Positions 1-7,036 of a DNA stretch of 17,534 bases are shown here, piece after piece. The position numbers and the translations under genes are program-made. The DNA comes from SLRI01 sp964528705 (GTDB lineage: Bacteria > Pseudomonadota > Alphaproteobacteria > Geminicoccales > Geminicoccaceae). The notes beneath the pieces were generated by a model that ran no database searches, had not been told where the DNA came from, and saw only the letters and a program-made list of their open reading frames with translations. The stretch is taken from NCBI GenBank assembly GCA_964528705.1, contig CAZGUW010000078.1, positions 1 through 17,534 of the forward strand. Reading direction: 5' to 3'. Each line of letters opens with the position of its first letter. Within the stretch, counting starts at the first letter, position 1.

Positions 1-424
1 AACGCACGAGAGCCGGCGTGGCCGCCGCCTCCAGCCGGTCGATCACGAGCTCGCCGAGCAGCAGCCGCTGACCGTCATGGCGCGGCTCGGCGCCTCGGAT
101 CACCCCTTCGACATGATAGACGCCACCTCTCGGCAGCACCGGGGCGGCCACGTGCAGCGTGCGCAGCTGGGCCACGGCGAATCCGGCCAGTGCCAGCGCC
201 AGGCCGAGCCAGAAGAGCACGGCGAGGCCGTTGCTCCGCCGCGCACCGGAGATCCCGCCGATCACCCCGAGCGGCAGCACGGCCAGCAGCATCGGCGACG
301 GCTCGACCGGCAGGGCGAAATAGACGAGTATGCCGAAGGCGAAGGCGATCGGCGCCCAGAGCGGCCAGCGAGGCCGCTCGGCCTGCAGCGACTCGAGCAC
401 CACTGCGACCAGCCCCAGGAGCAT
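1..424 (-). CDS. comEC: ComEC/Rec2 family DNA-uptake protein, N-terminal part (cut by window edge)
   Basis: ComEC forms the inner-membrane channel through which single-stranded DNA enters during natural transformation. Only the first 141 codons are present; the frame runs off the left edge. Reading the minus strand from the ATG at 424 gives an N-terminal pair of hydrophobic stretches (the first around WAPIAFAFGILVYFALP, then LLAVLPLGVIGGISG and LAVLFWLGLALALAGFAVA). A DUF4131-like soluble segment follows, containing VYHVEGVIRGAEPRHDGQRL, which is typical of the family between the first helices and the competence domain. The frame is open further upstream to a stop inside gltX, so a GTG or TTG start further out is possible. 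I prefer the ATG because family members begin shortly before the first helix. It is divergent from gltX, as in many alphaproteobacteria. Identification rests on the pattern of helices and this segment; the catalytic part is not in the window. Confidence 0.82.
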   Translation of the reverse strand, partial: MLLGLVAVVLESLQAERPRWPLWAPIAFAFGILVYFALPVEPSPMLLAVLPLGVIGGISGARRSNGLAVLFWLGLALALAGFAVAQLRTLHVAAPVLPRGGVYHVEGVIRGAEPRHDGQRLLLGELVIDRLEAAATPALVR

Positions 425-564
425 TCTGGTGCCGTCCGCCGACCGCGGCCCCCAGGACCTGGCTGTTGGCACGAGGGCCGGCTGCTGCAAGTCCGCTCCG
501 ATCGTGTTACGAGGCCACGCCGTATCCTTCCTTCTCCTCCCCGAAATCCGGCTAAAAATCAACC
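425..564. other. Divergent intergenic region comEC / gltX
   Basis: This 140-bp spacer must hold the promoters and leaders of both comEC (minus) and gltX (plus). I looked for paired -35/-10 hexamers in both directions and found none convincing. A TTGGCA at 466-471 has no acceptable -10 partner at 16-18 bp. The gltX start is preceded by an A-rich stretch (around 552-561) and no Shine-Dalgarno sequence. No inverted repeat long enough to call was seen. Confidence 0.4.
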
Positions 565-1992
565 ATGAGTGTAATTGTCCGCTTCGCTCCGTCACCTACG
601 GGCTATCTGCACATCGGCGGCGCCCGCACTGCCCTCTTCAACTGGCTGTTCGCCCGGCACCATGGCGGCCGCTATCTGCTGCGCATCGAGGACACGGACC
701 GGCAGCGCTCCACCGAACCCGCGATCGCGGCAATTCTCGACGGGCTCGGCTGGCTCGGCCTCGAGTCGGATGAGTCGCCGGTCTACCAGTCCAGCCGGGT
801 CGAGCAGCACAAGGCGGCGGTCCAGCGCCTGCTCGACGAGGGTCACGCCTATCGCTGCTGGTGCACGCCGGAGAAACTCGAGGCGATGCGTGAGCGGGCG
901 CGGGCCGAAAAAAGGCCGATCCGTTATGACGGCACCTGGCGGGACCGTGACCCGCGCGAGGCGCCGGCCGGTGTCGATCCCGTGGTCCGCTTCAAGGCGC
1001 CGCTCGACGGCGAGACGGTGATCGAGGACCGGGTCCAGGGCACGGTCCGCTTCGCCAACACCCAGCTCGACGACATGATCCTGCTGCGGGCCGACGGCAC
1101 GCCCACCTACATGCTCTCGGTCGTCGTCGACGACATCGACATGGGCATCACCCACATTATCCGCGGCGACGATCACCTCAACAATGCCGCTCGCCATGCC
1201 AATCTCTTCCGTGCACTCGGCCACGAGCCGCCGGTCTTCGCCCATATCCCGCTGATTCACGGTCCCGACGGGGCGAAGCTCAGCAAGCGCCACGGTGCCC
1301 TCGGCGTCGACGCCTATCGGGAGCTCGGCTACCTGCCCGAGGCCATGCGCAACTACCTCCTGCGGTTGGGCTGGGCGCATGGCGACGAGGAGATCATCTC
1401 GACCGAGCAGGCGATCGCCTGGTTCGACCTCGACGGCATCGGCCGCTCGCCGGCCCGCTTCGATTACGCCAAGCTCGATTCGGTGAACGCCCACTACCTC
1501 AGGGAGCGACCCGACAGCGAGCTCGTGACGCTCGTCGCACCGCGGCTCGAGGCGGCTGGCCATCGCCTCGGCGAGGCGGAGCGCCGGCGCCTGGAGCTGG
1601 CCATGTCGGGGCTCAAGCAGCGCGCCCGCACCCTGGTCGATCTCGCCTCGAGTGCCGCCTTCTACGTCCAGACGCGGCCGCTGCCGCTCGATGCCAAGGC
1701 GGCAAAGCTGCTGGACCCGGCCGCCCGGGAGGAGCTCGCCCGGCTTGTCCCGGTGCTGGCCGCGGTCGAGCCCTTCAAGGAGGCTGAGCTCGAGGCCGCG
1801 GCCCGCGCCCAGGCGGAGCGCCAGGGGCTCGGCTTCGGCAAGCTCGCCCAGCCCCTGCGCGCCGCCCTCACCGGCCGGGCGGTCTCACCCGGCCTCTTCG
1901 AGGTCATGACCGTGCTCGGCCGCGACGAGGTGCTGCAGCGGCTCGAGGATGCCGCGGCCGGTCGCAATCTTGCAATGCAGCAGAGCGATTGA
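565..1992 (+). CDS. gltX: Glutamate--tRNA ligase
   Basis: Class I aminoacyl-tRNA synthetase that charges tRNA-Glu with glutamate in the cytoplasm. In some bacteria a paralogue charges tRNA-Gln for later amidation. The 475-residue length is normal. The HIGH-type signature is in the first 25 residues (RFAPSPTGYLHIGGARTALF) and the KMSKS-type loop is KLSKRHG starting at Lys238. The helical anticodon-binding C-terminal half follows. Cys98-Trp-Cys100 matches the first half of the zinc site known from the E. coli enzyme. The second half is not recognisable, since the corresponding region (RYDGTWRDRDPRE) has no Cys, so zinc is probably not bound in the same way. The ATG was chosen because the catalytic fold begins at residue 2; there is no clear Shine-Dalgarno before it. 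Alphaproteobacteria often carry two GltX paralogues. This sequence alone does not show whether it is the tRNA-Glu-specific or the tRNA-Gln-misacylating one. Confidence 0.97.
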   Translation: MSVIVRFAPSPTGYLHIGGARTALFNWLFARHHGGRYLLRIEDTDRQRSTEPAIAAILDGLGWLGLESDESPVYQSSRVEQHKAAVQRLLDEGHAYRCWCTPEKLEAMRERARAEKRPIRYDGTWRDRDPREAPAGVDPVVRFKAPLDGETVIEDRVQGTVRFANTQLDDMILLRADGTPTYMLSVVVDDIDMGITHIIRGDDHLNNAARHANLFRALGHEPPVFAHIPLIHGPDGAKLSKRHGALGVDAYRELGYLPEAMRNYLLRLGWAHGDEEIISTEQAIAWFDLDGIGRSPARFDYAKLDSVNAHYLRERPDSELVTLVAPRLEAAGHRLGEAERRRLELAMSGLKQRARTLVDLASSAAFYVQTRPLPLDAKAAKLLDPAAREELARLVPVLAAVEPFKEAELEAAARAQAERQGLGFGKLAQPLRAALTGRAVSPGLFEVMTVLGRDEVLQRLEDAAAGRNLAMQQSD

Positions 1993-2017
1993 AGCCGCGG
2001 GCCCCGGGCTCTACACT
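1989..2017 (+). promoter_or_regulatory. Candidate sigma-70 promoter of gltA
   Basis: TTGAAG (1989-1994) and TACACT (2012-2017) are separated by exactly 17 bp. Each hexamer matches the sigma-70 consensus at four of six positions, including TTGA of the -35 and the A2 and T6 of the -10. The -35 overlaps the gltX stop codon. Predicted transcription start is about 2024, giving a leader of about 130 nt before gltA. This is prediction from sequence only; read-through from gltX is also possible. Confidence 0.5.
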
Positions 2018-2032
2018 CGAAGGACCTTCGAG
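2016..2032. promoter_or_regulatory. Palindrome over the predicted gltA transcription start (operator candidate)
   Basis: CTCGAAGG-A-CCTTCGAG is a perfect 8+1+8 inverted repeat that overlaps the end of the -10 element and the predicted start site. A one-base centre cannot form a tight RNA hairpin, so a dimeric DNA-binding protein is the more natural reader. A second, shorter palindrome of the same type (GCGGT-G-ACCGC) lies at 2050-2060, and another TTCGAG follows at 2038-2043. I do not recognise the regulator. Confidence 0.4.
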
Positions 2033-2066
2033 GATGCTTCGAGCCGGACGCGGTGACCGCACGCCC

Positions 2067-2140
2067 CTTTCGCGCGGCAGCGGCCGACAGACGGCAACCC
2101 CGCCACTGCGCGCAAACCGGCCACCAGCGCCGCGCGAAAG
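2067..2140 (+). ncRNA. Structured 5' leader of gltA (12-bp stem, function unknown)
   Basis: CTTTCGCGCGGC (2067-2078) and GCCGCGCGAAAG (2129-2140) are exact reverse complements and would form a 12-bp stem. The 50-nt interior can pair again (GGCCG at 2082-2086 with CGGCC at 2118-2122). The stem ends two bases before the AAGGAG Shine-Dalgarno (2143-2148), so folding could affect ribosome access. It lies wholly within the leader of the predicted promoter. I do not match it to any riboswitch or leader family I know. A protein-binding DNA role cannot be excluded. Confidence 0.45.
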
Positions 2141-2155
2141 CCAAGGAGACACGCG

Positions 2156-3460
2156 ATGAGCGAGAGCACGACAGACAAGACGGCGACGATCGGCCGGGGC
2201 AACCAGCAGTCCGAGTTCCCCGTCCTCGAAGGAACGATCGGCCCGGACGTCATCGACATCCGCAAGCTCTACGCGGCGACCGGTCACTTCACCTATGACC
2301 CGGGCTTTACCTCGACCGCGTCCTGCCGCTCGAAGATCACCTATATCGATGGCGAGGCCGGCCTTCTGCTGCACCGCGGCTACCGGATCGAGGACCTGGC
2401 CGAGAAGAGCAACTTCCTCGAGACCTGCTATCTCATCCTCTTCGGCGAGCTGCCGAAGGCCGACGAGTACAAGACGTTCGTCGATGGTGTGACCTACCAC
2501 ACCATGATCCACGACCAGATCAACTACCTCTTCCGCGGTTTCCGCCGCGACGCCCACCCCATGGCGGTGATGGTCGCGGTCGTCGGCGCGCTCTCGGCGT
2601 TCTACTACGAGGACCTCGACACCCAGGACCCCAAGCACCGGCTCATCGCCAGCTACCGGCTGATCGCCAAGATCCCGACGATCGCCGCCATGGCCTACAA
2701 GTACTCGGTAGGCCAGCCCTTCCTCTACCCGCGCAACGACCTCAACTACGCCGAGAACTTCCTCTACATGATGTTCGGCGTGCCGTGCGAGCCGTGGAAG
2801 GAGAAGCCGGTCCTCTCGAAGGCGCTGGACACGATCTTCATCCTCCATGCCGATCACGAGCAGAACGCGTCGACCTCGACGGTGCGCCTCGTCGGCTCAA
2901 CCGGGGCCAGCCCCTACGCGGCGATCGCCGCCGGTATCGCCTCGCTCTGGGGACCGGCGCATGGCGGCGCCAACGAGGCCGTGGTCAACATGCTCGAGGA
3001 GATCGGCTCGGTCGACCGCATCCCTGAGTTCCTCGCCCGCGCCAAGGACAAGGACGACCCGTTCCGCCTGATGGGCTTCGGCCACCGCGTCTACAAGAAC
3101 TACGACCCGCGTGCCGGCGTGCTCAAGGCCAGCGCCGACGAGGTGCTGGACGAGCTGGGCAAGGGGGGCGAGCCGAAGCTCGCCATCGCCCGCGAGCTGG
3201 AGCGGATCGCGCTGGAGGACGAGTACTTCCAGGAACGCAAGCTGTTCCCCAACGTCGACTTCTATTCCGGCATCATCCTCGAGGCGATGGGCATCCCGAC
3301 CAAGATGTTCACCGCCATCTTCGCCCTCGCCCGCACGGTCGGCTGGATGGCCCAGTGGAACGAGATGATCGAGGACCCGGAGCAGAAGATCGGCCGGCCG
3401 CGCCAGCTCTACACCGGCCCGGCGGAACGGGCCTACCTGCCGCTCGACCGGCGCGGCTGA
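2156..3460 (+). CDS. gltA: Citrate synthase, type I (hexameric class)
   Basis: Condenses oxaloacetate and acetyl-CoA to citrate, the entry step of the TCA cycle. At 434 residues it has the length of the large Gram-negative enzymes. It carries their N-terminal beta-rich extension before the all-helical core. Catalytic residues are visible by alignment with the E. coli enzyme: His269 in LWGPAHGGANEA, His310 in GFGHRVYKNYDPRA, and Asp368 in PNVDFYSG. The HADHEQNAST segment (His231/His234), which in E. coli forms part of the active and NADH-linked region, is also intact. The start is supported by AAGGAG seven bases upstream. It follows gltX on the same strand after 163 bp that hold a promoter candidate, a palindrome and a leader stem, which suggests separate control. 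It is convergent with fabZ; in many relatives lpxB occupies that flank. Confidence 0.98.
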   Translation: MSESTTDKTATIGRGNQQSEFPVLEGTIGPDVIDIRKLYAATGHFTYDPGFTSTASCRSKITYIDGEAGLLLHRGYRIEDLAEKSNFLETCYLILFGELPKADEYKTFVDGVTYHTMIHDQINYLFRGFRRDAHPMAVMVAVVGALSAFYYEDLDTQDPKHRLIASYRLIAKIPTIAAMAYKYSVGQPFLYPRNDLNYAENFLYMMFGVPCEPWKEKPVLSKALDTIFILHADHEQNASTSTVRLVGSTGASPYAAIAAGIASLWGPAHGGANEAVVNMLEEIGSVDRIPEFLARAKDKDDPFRLMGFGHRVYKNYDPRAGVLKASADEVLDELGKGGEPKLAIARELERIALEDEYFQERKLFPNVDFYSGIILEAMGIPTKMFTAIFALARTVGWMAQWNEMIEDPEQKIGRPRQLYTGPAERAYLPLDRRG

Positions 3461-3471
3461 ACGCCAGTGCG

Positions 3472-3491
3472 GGCGCGGCTTCGGCCGCGCC
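3472..3491. terminator. Bidirectional terminator candidate between gltA and fabZ
   Basis: GGCGCGGC (3472-3479), TTCG loop, GCCGCGCC (3484-3491): a perfect 8-bp GC stem closed by a C(UUCG)G tetraloop in the gltA direction. It begins 12 bp after the gltA stop and abuts the fabZ stop on the other strand. No long T-run follows on either side, so termination may be weak or factor-assisted, or the stem may mainly protect 3' ends. Its position between two convergent genes supports a shared role. Confidence 0.6.
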
Positions 3492-3983
3492 TCACGCGCC
3501 CAGGACCTGCTCGCGGCTGAAGAGCTTGGCGTTGAAGACCGCCTCGGCCGCCACCTGGCCGTCGACCACGGCCCGGCCCTTGAACCAGTGGATGCCGAGC
3601 CGGTGCTTCTGCAGCTCGACCTCCAGCCGGAGCTGGTCGCCGGGGCGCACCTGGCGCCTAAAACGCGCCTGGTCGATGCCCATGAAGTAGACGAGGTCGC
3701 CCATGCCCTCGCGCTCCTGCCCGGCGATCACCAGCGCCGCCGCGGTCTGCGCCATGGCCTCGACGATGAGCACACCCGGCATGATCGGGTCGCCCGGGAA
3801 ATGTCCCTGGAAGAACGGCTCGTTGATGGTCACGCTCTTGATGCCGGTGGCCCGCTCGGGTGCCTCGATCTCCGTCAGCCGGTCGATCAGCAACATCGGA
3901 TAGCGATGCGGAATGAGCCGCATCAGGCGCCCGATCTCGATATCCGGCATCGCCCGTCCCGGCTTCCTCGCCTCCTCGCCCAT
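3492..3983 (-). CDS. fabZ: 3-hydroxyacyl-[acyl-carrier-protein] dehydratase FabZ
   Basis: Dehydrates beta-hydroxyacyl-ACP to trans-2-enoyl-ACP in the fatty acid elongation cycle. The single hot-dog domain carries the catalytic pair His61 (in QGHFPGDP) and Glu75 (in LIVEAMAQ), preceded by the conserved LIPHRYPMLLIDR. With the ATG at 3983 the product has 163 residues, close to the usual 140-160. A purine-rich AGGAAAGGG stretch lies about 10 bases upstream. An ATG at 3950 (MPDIEIG...) is the alternative. The frame is open to 4103, but those extra residues look unlike the family. It is last in the rpsB-to-fabZ block. The usual neighbours lpxD (upstream) and lpxA, lpxI and lpxB (downstream) are absent: the upstream gene is ompH and the downstream flank is the terminator and gltA. 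Confidence 0.95.
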   Translation of the reverse strand: MGEEARKPGRAMPDIEIGRLMRLIPHRYPMLLIDRLTEIEAPERATGIKSVTINEPFFQGHFPGDPIMPGVLIVEAMAQTAAALVIAGQEREGMGDLVYFMGIDQARFRRQVRPGDQLRLEVELQKHRLGIHWFKGRAVVDGQVAAEAVFNAKLFSREQVLGA

Positions 3984-4111
3984 CGCTTCCCGACCCTTTC
4001 CTGACACCGCCGGCACCCGCGCCGGGGGCCGGAAACCAGCACAGGAACGCGGTGAGGCCAAGCATTTTCGCCAATCGGCGCCGGCGCTCCCTCGACACCG
4101 CACCGCCGCTG

Positions 4112-4675
4112 CTACTGGGGCGCCCGCTCCGGCACATCGACCTCCGGCAGCCGCTCGTCGAGTGCTGCCAGCACCTCGTCCGTGATATCGATCTGCGGCG
4201 AGAACAGGAGCACCCCCGCACTCGGTAGCACGAGGTTGAAGCTTCGCGCCTCGGCGAGGTCGCCGACGATGTCGATCACAGCCTCGCGCACCTCGGCGAG
4301 CGCCATGGCGGAGACATCGTCGAGCTGGCGCAGCCGCTCCTGCACCTGCCGCTGGATCTGCGCCACCTCCTCCTCGAACGCCTTGCGCTGCTCGGCATAG
4401 GCTTCCGGCTCGAGGATGCCGCGCTGCCGGATCAGCTCACGATCGGTGTTGCGCAGCCGCTGCTGGTCGGTCTCGATCTCCTGCTGGTAACGCAGGCGCC
4501 TCGCGTCCACCTGGGCGCGGATGCTCTGGGCGGCGAGCGCCTCGCGCATCACCCGCTGGTAATCGATCACGGCCGCCGTTGCCGGTGGCAGCGGCTGTGC
4601 CGGTGCCGGCCCGCCCGGCGCCAGCAGCATCAGGGCGACGAGGGCGACCCACCAGCCAGGACGCCGAATCCGCAA
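4112..4675 (-). CDS. skp: OmpH/Skp family periplasmic chaperone (TTG start)
   Basis: Skp/OmpH trimers hold unfolded outer-membrane proteins in the periplasm and pass them to the BamA machinery. The 187-residue product has a signal peptide (RIRRPGWWVALVALMLLAP core) with a likely signal peptidase I site after APA, about residue 26. A long, charged coiled coil at roughly residues 45-120 (many Gln, Glu and Arg) follows, with the ITDEVLAALDERLPEV ending typical of the family. The start appears to be TTG, 13 bp after the bamA stop. The first in-frame ATG lies inside the hydrophobic core and would leave too short a signal. There is no strong Shine-Dalgarno, so coupling to bamA translation is likely. 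Similarity of this family is low, so the assignment rests on the architecture together with the bamA neighbour. Confidence 0.88.
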   Translation of the reverse strand: MRIRRPGWWVALVALMLLAPGGPAPAQPLPPATAAVIDYQRVMREALAAQSIRAQVDARRLRYQQEIETDQQRLRNTDRELIRQRGILEPEAYAEQRKAFEEEVAQIQRQVQERLRQLDDVSAMALAEVREAVIDIVGDLAEARSFNLVLPSAGVLLFSPQIDITDEVLAALDERLPEVDVPERAPQ

Positions 4676-4688
4676 GCCCCGCCGCCGG

Positions 4689-6962
4689 CTAGAAGCGGGT
4701 GCCGAAGGAGATGCGGAAGAGCTCGGTCTCGTCGTAGTTCTCCTTGTGTACAGCCTGGGCGAGGTCGATGGACAGCGGCCCGAGCGGCGAGAGCCAGGAG
4801 AAGCCGAAGCCGACCGCCACCCTGATCATGCCGCTGTCCTCGAGGGTCGGACCATTGACGTCGATCTCGGTGAGCGTGCCGGCATCGACGAAGGTACGGC
4901 CGAAGATCCGCAGTTCGTCGGGCAGGCCCAGCGGAAACCGTACCTCGGCGGTGCCGGTATAGTAGAGATTGCCACCCAGCGCGTCATTGGAGTCGCTGTC
5001 GCGCGGGCCGATGCCGGCGAAGGCGAAGCCGCGCAGCGAAGAGCCGCCGATGAAGAACCGGTTGGAGAGCCCGACGTCGTCGCCCAGGCCGTGGATATAG
5101 CCGGCGCCGGCGCCGAGATTGAGCACCACGTCCGGGAAGATCGAATAGTAGTAGTCGCCGCGTATGTCATTGCGCAGGAAGCGATTGTCGCCACCGAGCC
5201 CGGCGACGTCCTGGTCGAGCCGCACGATGTAACCCTCGGAAGGCAGGAACCGAGTGTCCCTGACGTCATAGGTGAAGGTCTGGCCGACCAGCGAGGTGAC
5301 GGAGGTCCCCTCTTCGTCCTGAATGAACACCGAGGCGTCGTTGTCGACGTTCCTGATCTCGTCCTCGCGCAGCGTGTAGCGCACCCCGTGGCGGAGATTC
5401 TCGGTCAGCGGGTAGCCGGCGCGCAGCGTGCCGCCGACGCTCTCCTCGTCGAACGAGCTCTCGGACTGGTAGTCGGTCTCGCTGAGGAAGAGATCGAAGC
5501 CGGCCGCCAGGTCACGATTGAGGAAATAGGGGTGCGTGTAGCTCACGACGATGTCCTGCCGGCGGCCGGAGATCGTGAGGTTGGCGGAGACGCTCTGCCC
5601 GGTGCCGAGCAGGTTGCGCTCGGCGAGGCGGATGTCGCCGAGCGGTCCGTCGGCGGTCGAGAAGCCGGCGCCGAAGGAGAGCTCGCCGGTCGACTGCTCG
5701 GCCACTTCGACCAGGATGACGATCTTGTCGGCGGCGCTGCCGCGTGCCGTCCTGACGTTGACCGTCTCGAAGAAGCCGAGATTGCGGACCCGCTGCTCGG
5801 AGCGGCGGAGCAGCGCCAGGTTGTAGGGATCGCCCTCGGCGAGCCGGAACTCGCGGCGGATCACCTTGTCCAGGGTGCGGACGTTGCCGACGATGTCGAT
5901 CCGTTCGACATAGACGCGCGGCCCCTCGTTGATCTGGAAGATGAGGTCGACCAGGAGCTCGTCGGAATTGAGCTCGGTGATCGGATCCACCTCGGCGAAG
6001 GCATAGCCGAGCTGGCCGAGGCGATCGGTCAGCGCCTGGATCGACTTCTCTACCTCGGTGGCATCGTAGACGTCGCCCGCCTTCGGCGTGATCAGCTCGC
6101 GCAGCGCGTCGAGCGGCAGATCGGGGATCGAGCTCTCGAGATCGACCGAGGAGAGCGTGTATTGCGGCCCCTCCTCGAGCGTGAAGGTGATGAAGAAGCG
6201 GTCGCCCTCGGGCGTCAGCTCGGCGATCGCGCTGACCACCAGGAACTCGAGATAGCCGCGCTCGAGATAGAAGCGCCGCAGAAGCTCCTGGTCGAACGCC
6301 AGGCGGTCCGGATCGTAGGTGTCCGTGCTGCTGAAGAAGCGGTACCAGGCCGCCTCCTTGGTCTCGATCACGCCGCGCAGCGTGTTGGCCGAGAAGGCCT
6401 CATTGCCGATGAAGCTGATGCCCGCGACCTTGGTCAGCGGGCCTTCCTCGATCTCGAAGACCAGATCGACCCGGTTCTGGTCGAGCTCGATGATCTTCGG
6501 GTCGACGCTCGCGGCATAGCGACCGTTGCGCCGGTAGAGCTCGAGGATGCGGGTCACGGCCGCCTGCACACGGGCCTGCGTGAAGACCACTCGCGGCCGG
6601 AGTTGCACCTCGGCTTCCAGGACCTCGTCGTCGAGGCGCCGGTTACCCTCGAAAGCGATGCGGTTGATGATCGGGTTCTCGACCACCCTGACGATCAGCG
6701 TCGAGCCGGATCGCTCGATCGCCACGTCGTCGAAGAGACCGGTGGCGAAGAGGTTGCGCAACGACTGGTCGAGCGCGTCCGGGCTGAACGGGTCGTTGCG
6801 GCGCACGGTGAGGTAGCTCTCGACGGTCAGCGTCTCGATGCGCTCGTTGCCCTGAACCTGGATGTCCAGGATCCGGTCCTCGACCTGGGCCATGCTCTCG
6901 TGCCCGAACGATCCGGCCAGCAGCAAACAGACGCTCATGATCACGCCGAGCGCACGTCTCAT
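4689..6962 (-). CDS. bamA: Outer membrane protein assembly factor BamA
   Basis: Central Omp85-family subunit of the beta-barrel assembly machinery, which inserts outer-membrane proteins. The 757-residue product begins with a signal peptide (VIMSVCLLLAGSFGHESMAQ, cleavage near residue 25). Five POTRA domains follow at roughly residues 26-420; recurring G-N-x-R motifs such as VQGNERIE, FEGNRRLDD, FIGNEAF and IVGNVRTLD mark their strands. A C-terminal 16-strand barrel begins near LSFGAGFSTADG. The lid-loop motif of the family appears as LRGF in GGSSLRGFAFAG, and the protein ends in aromatic Phe (GTRF), the usual outer-membrane signal. ATG follows a GGGGGUAGGGA stretch. It lies 74 bp after rseP and is followed closely by ompH, the standard order. 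Confidence 0.97.
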   Translation of the reverse strand: MRRALGVIMSVCLLLAGSFGHESMAQVEDRILDIQVQGNERIETLTVESYLTVRRNDPFSPDALDQSLRNLFATGLFDDVAIERSGSTLIVRVVENPIINRIAFEGNRRLDDEVLEAEVQLRPRVVFTQARVQAAVTRILELYRRNGRYAASVDPKIIELDQNRVDLVFEIEEGPLTKVAGISFIGNEAFSANTLRGVIETKEAAWYRFFSSTDTYDPDRLAFDQELLRRFYLERGYLEFLVVSAIAELTPEGDRFFITFTLEEGPQYTLSSVDLESSIPDLPLDALRELITPKAGDVYDATEVEKSIQALTDRLGQLGYAFAEVDPITELNSDELLVDLIFQINEGPRVYVERIDIVGNVRTLDKVIRREFRLAEGDPYNLALLRRSEQRVRNLGFFETVNVRTARGSAADKIVILVEVAEQSTGELSFGAGFSTADGPLGDIRLAERNLLGTGQSVSANLTISGRRQDIVVSYTHPYFLNRDLAAGFDLFLSETDYQSESSFDEESVGGTLRAGYPLTENLRHGVRYTLREDEIRNVDNDASVFIQDEEGTSVTSLVGQTFTYDVRDTRFLPSEGYIVRLDQDVAGLGGDNRFLRNDIRGDYYYSIFPDVVLNLGAGAGYIHGLGDDVGLSNRFFIGGSSLRGFAFAGIGPRDSDSNDALGGNLYYTGTAEVRFPLGLPDELRIFGRTFVDAGTLTEIDVNGPTLEDSGMIRVAVGFGFSWLSPLGPLSIDLAQAVHKENYDETELFRISFGTRF

Positions 6963-7036
6963 TCCCTACCCCCGTTTCTTGCTTGGTGCCGCGACGTGAA
7001 GGTTTCCGTCCGATCGGTGCCCGGCGCGCCCCCCGC

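Noticed and set aside
425..564. Promoter for gltX or comEC with -35 TTGGCA at 466-471
   Set aside because: No -10-like hexamer at a workable distance on either strand.
77..568. A 163-codon plus-strand open frame at the left edge
   Set aside because: It is antisense to the ComEC start and shows no family features.
6963..7036. Extracytoplasmic sigma factor promoter (GGAAAC on the minus strand) before bamA
   Set aside because: No matching -10 element at 15-17 bp, and the gap is short enough for simple read-through from rseP.
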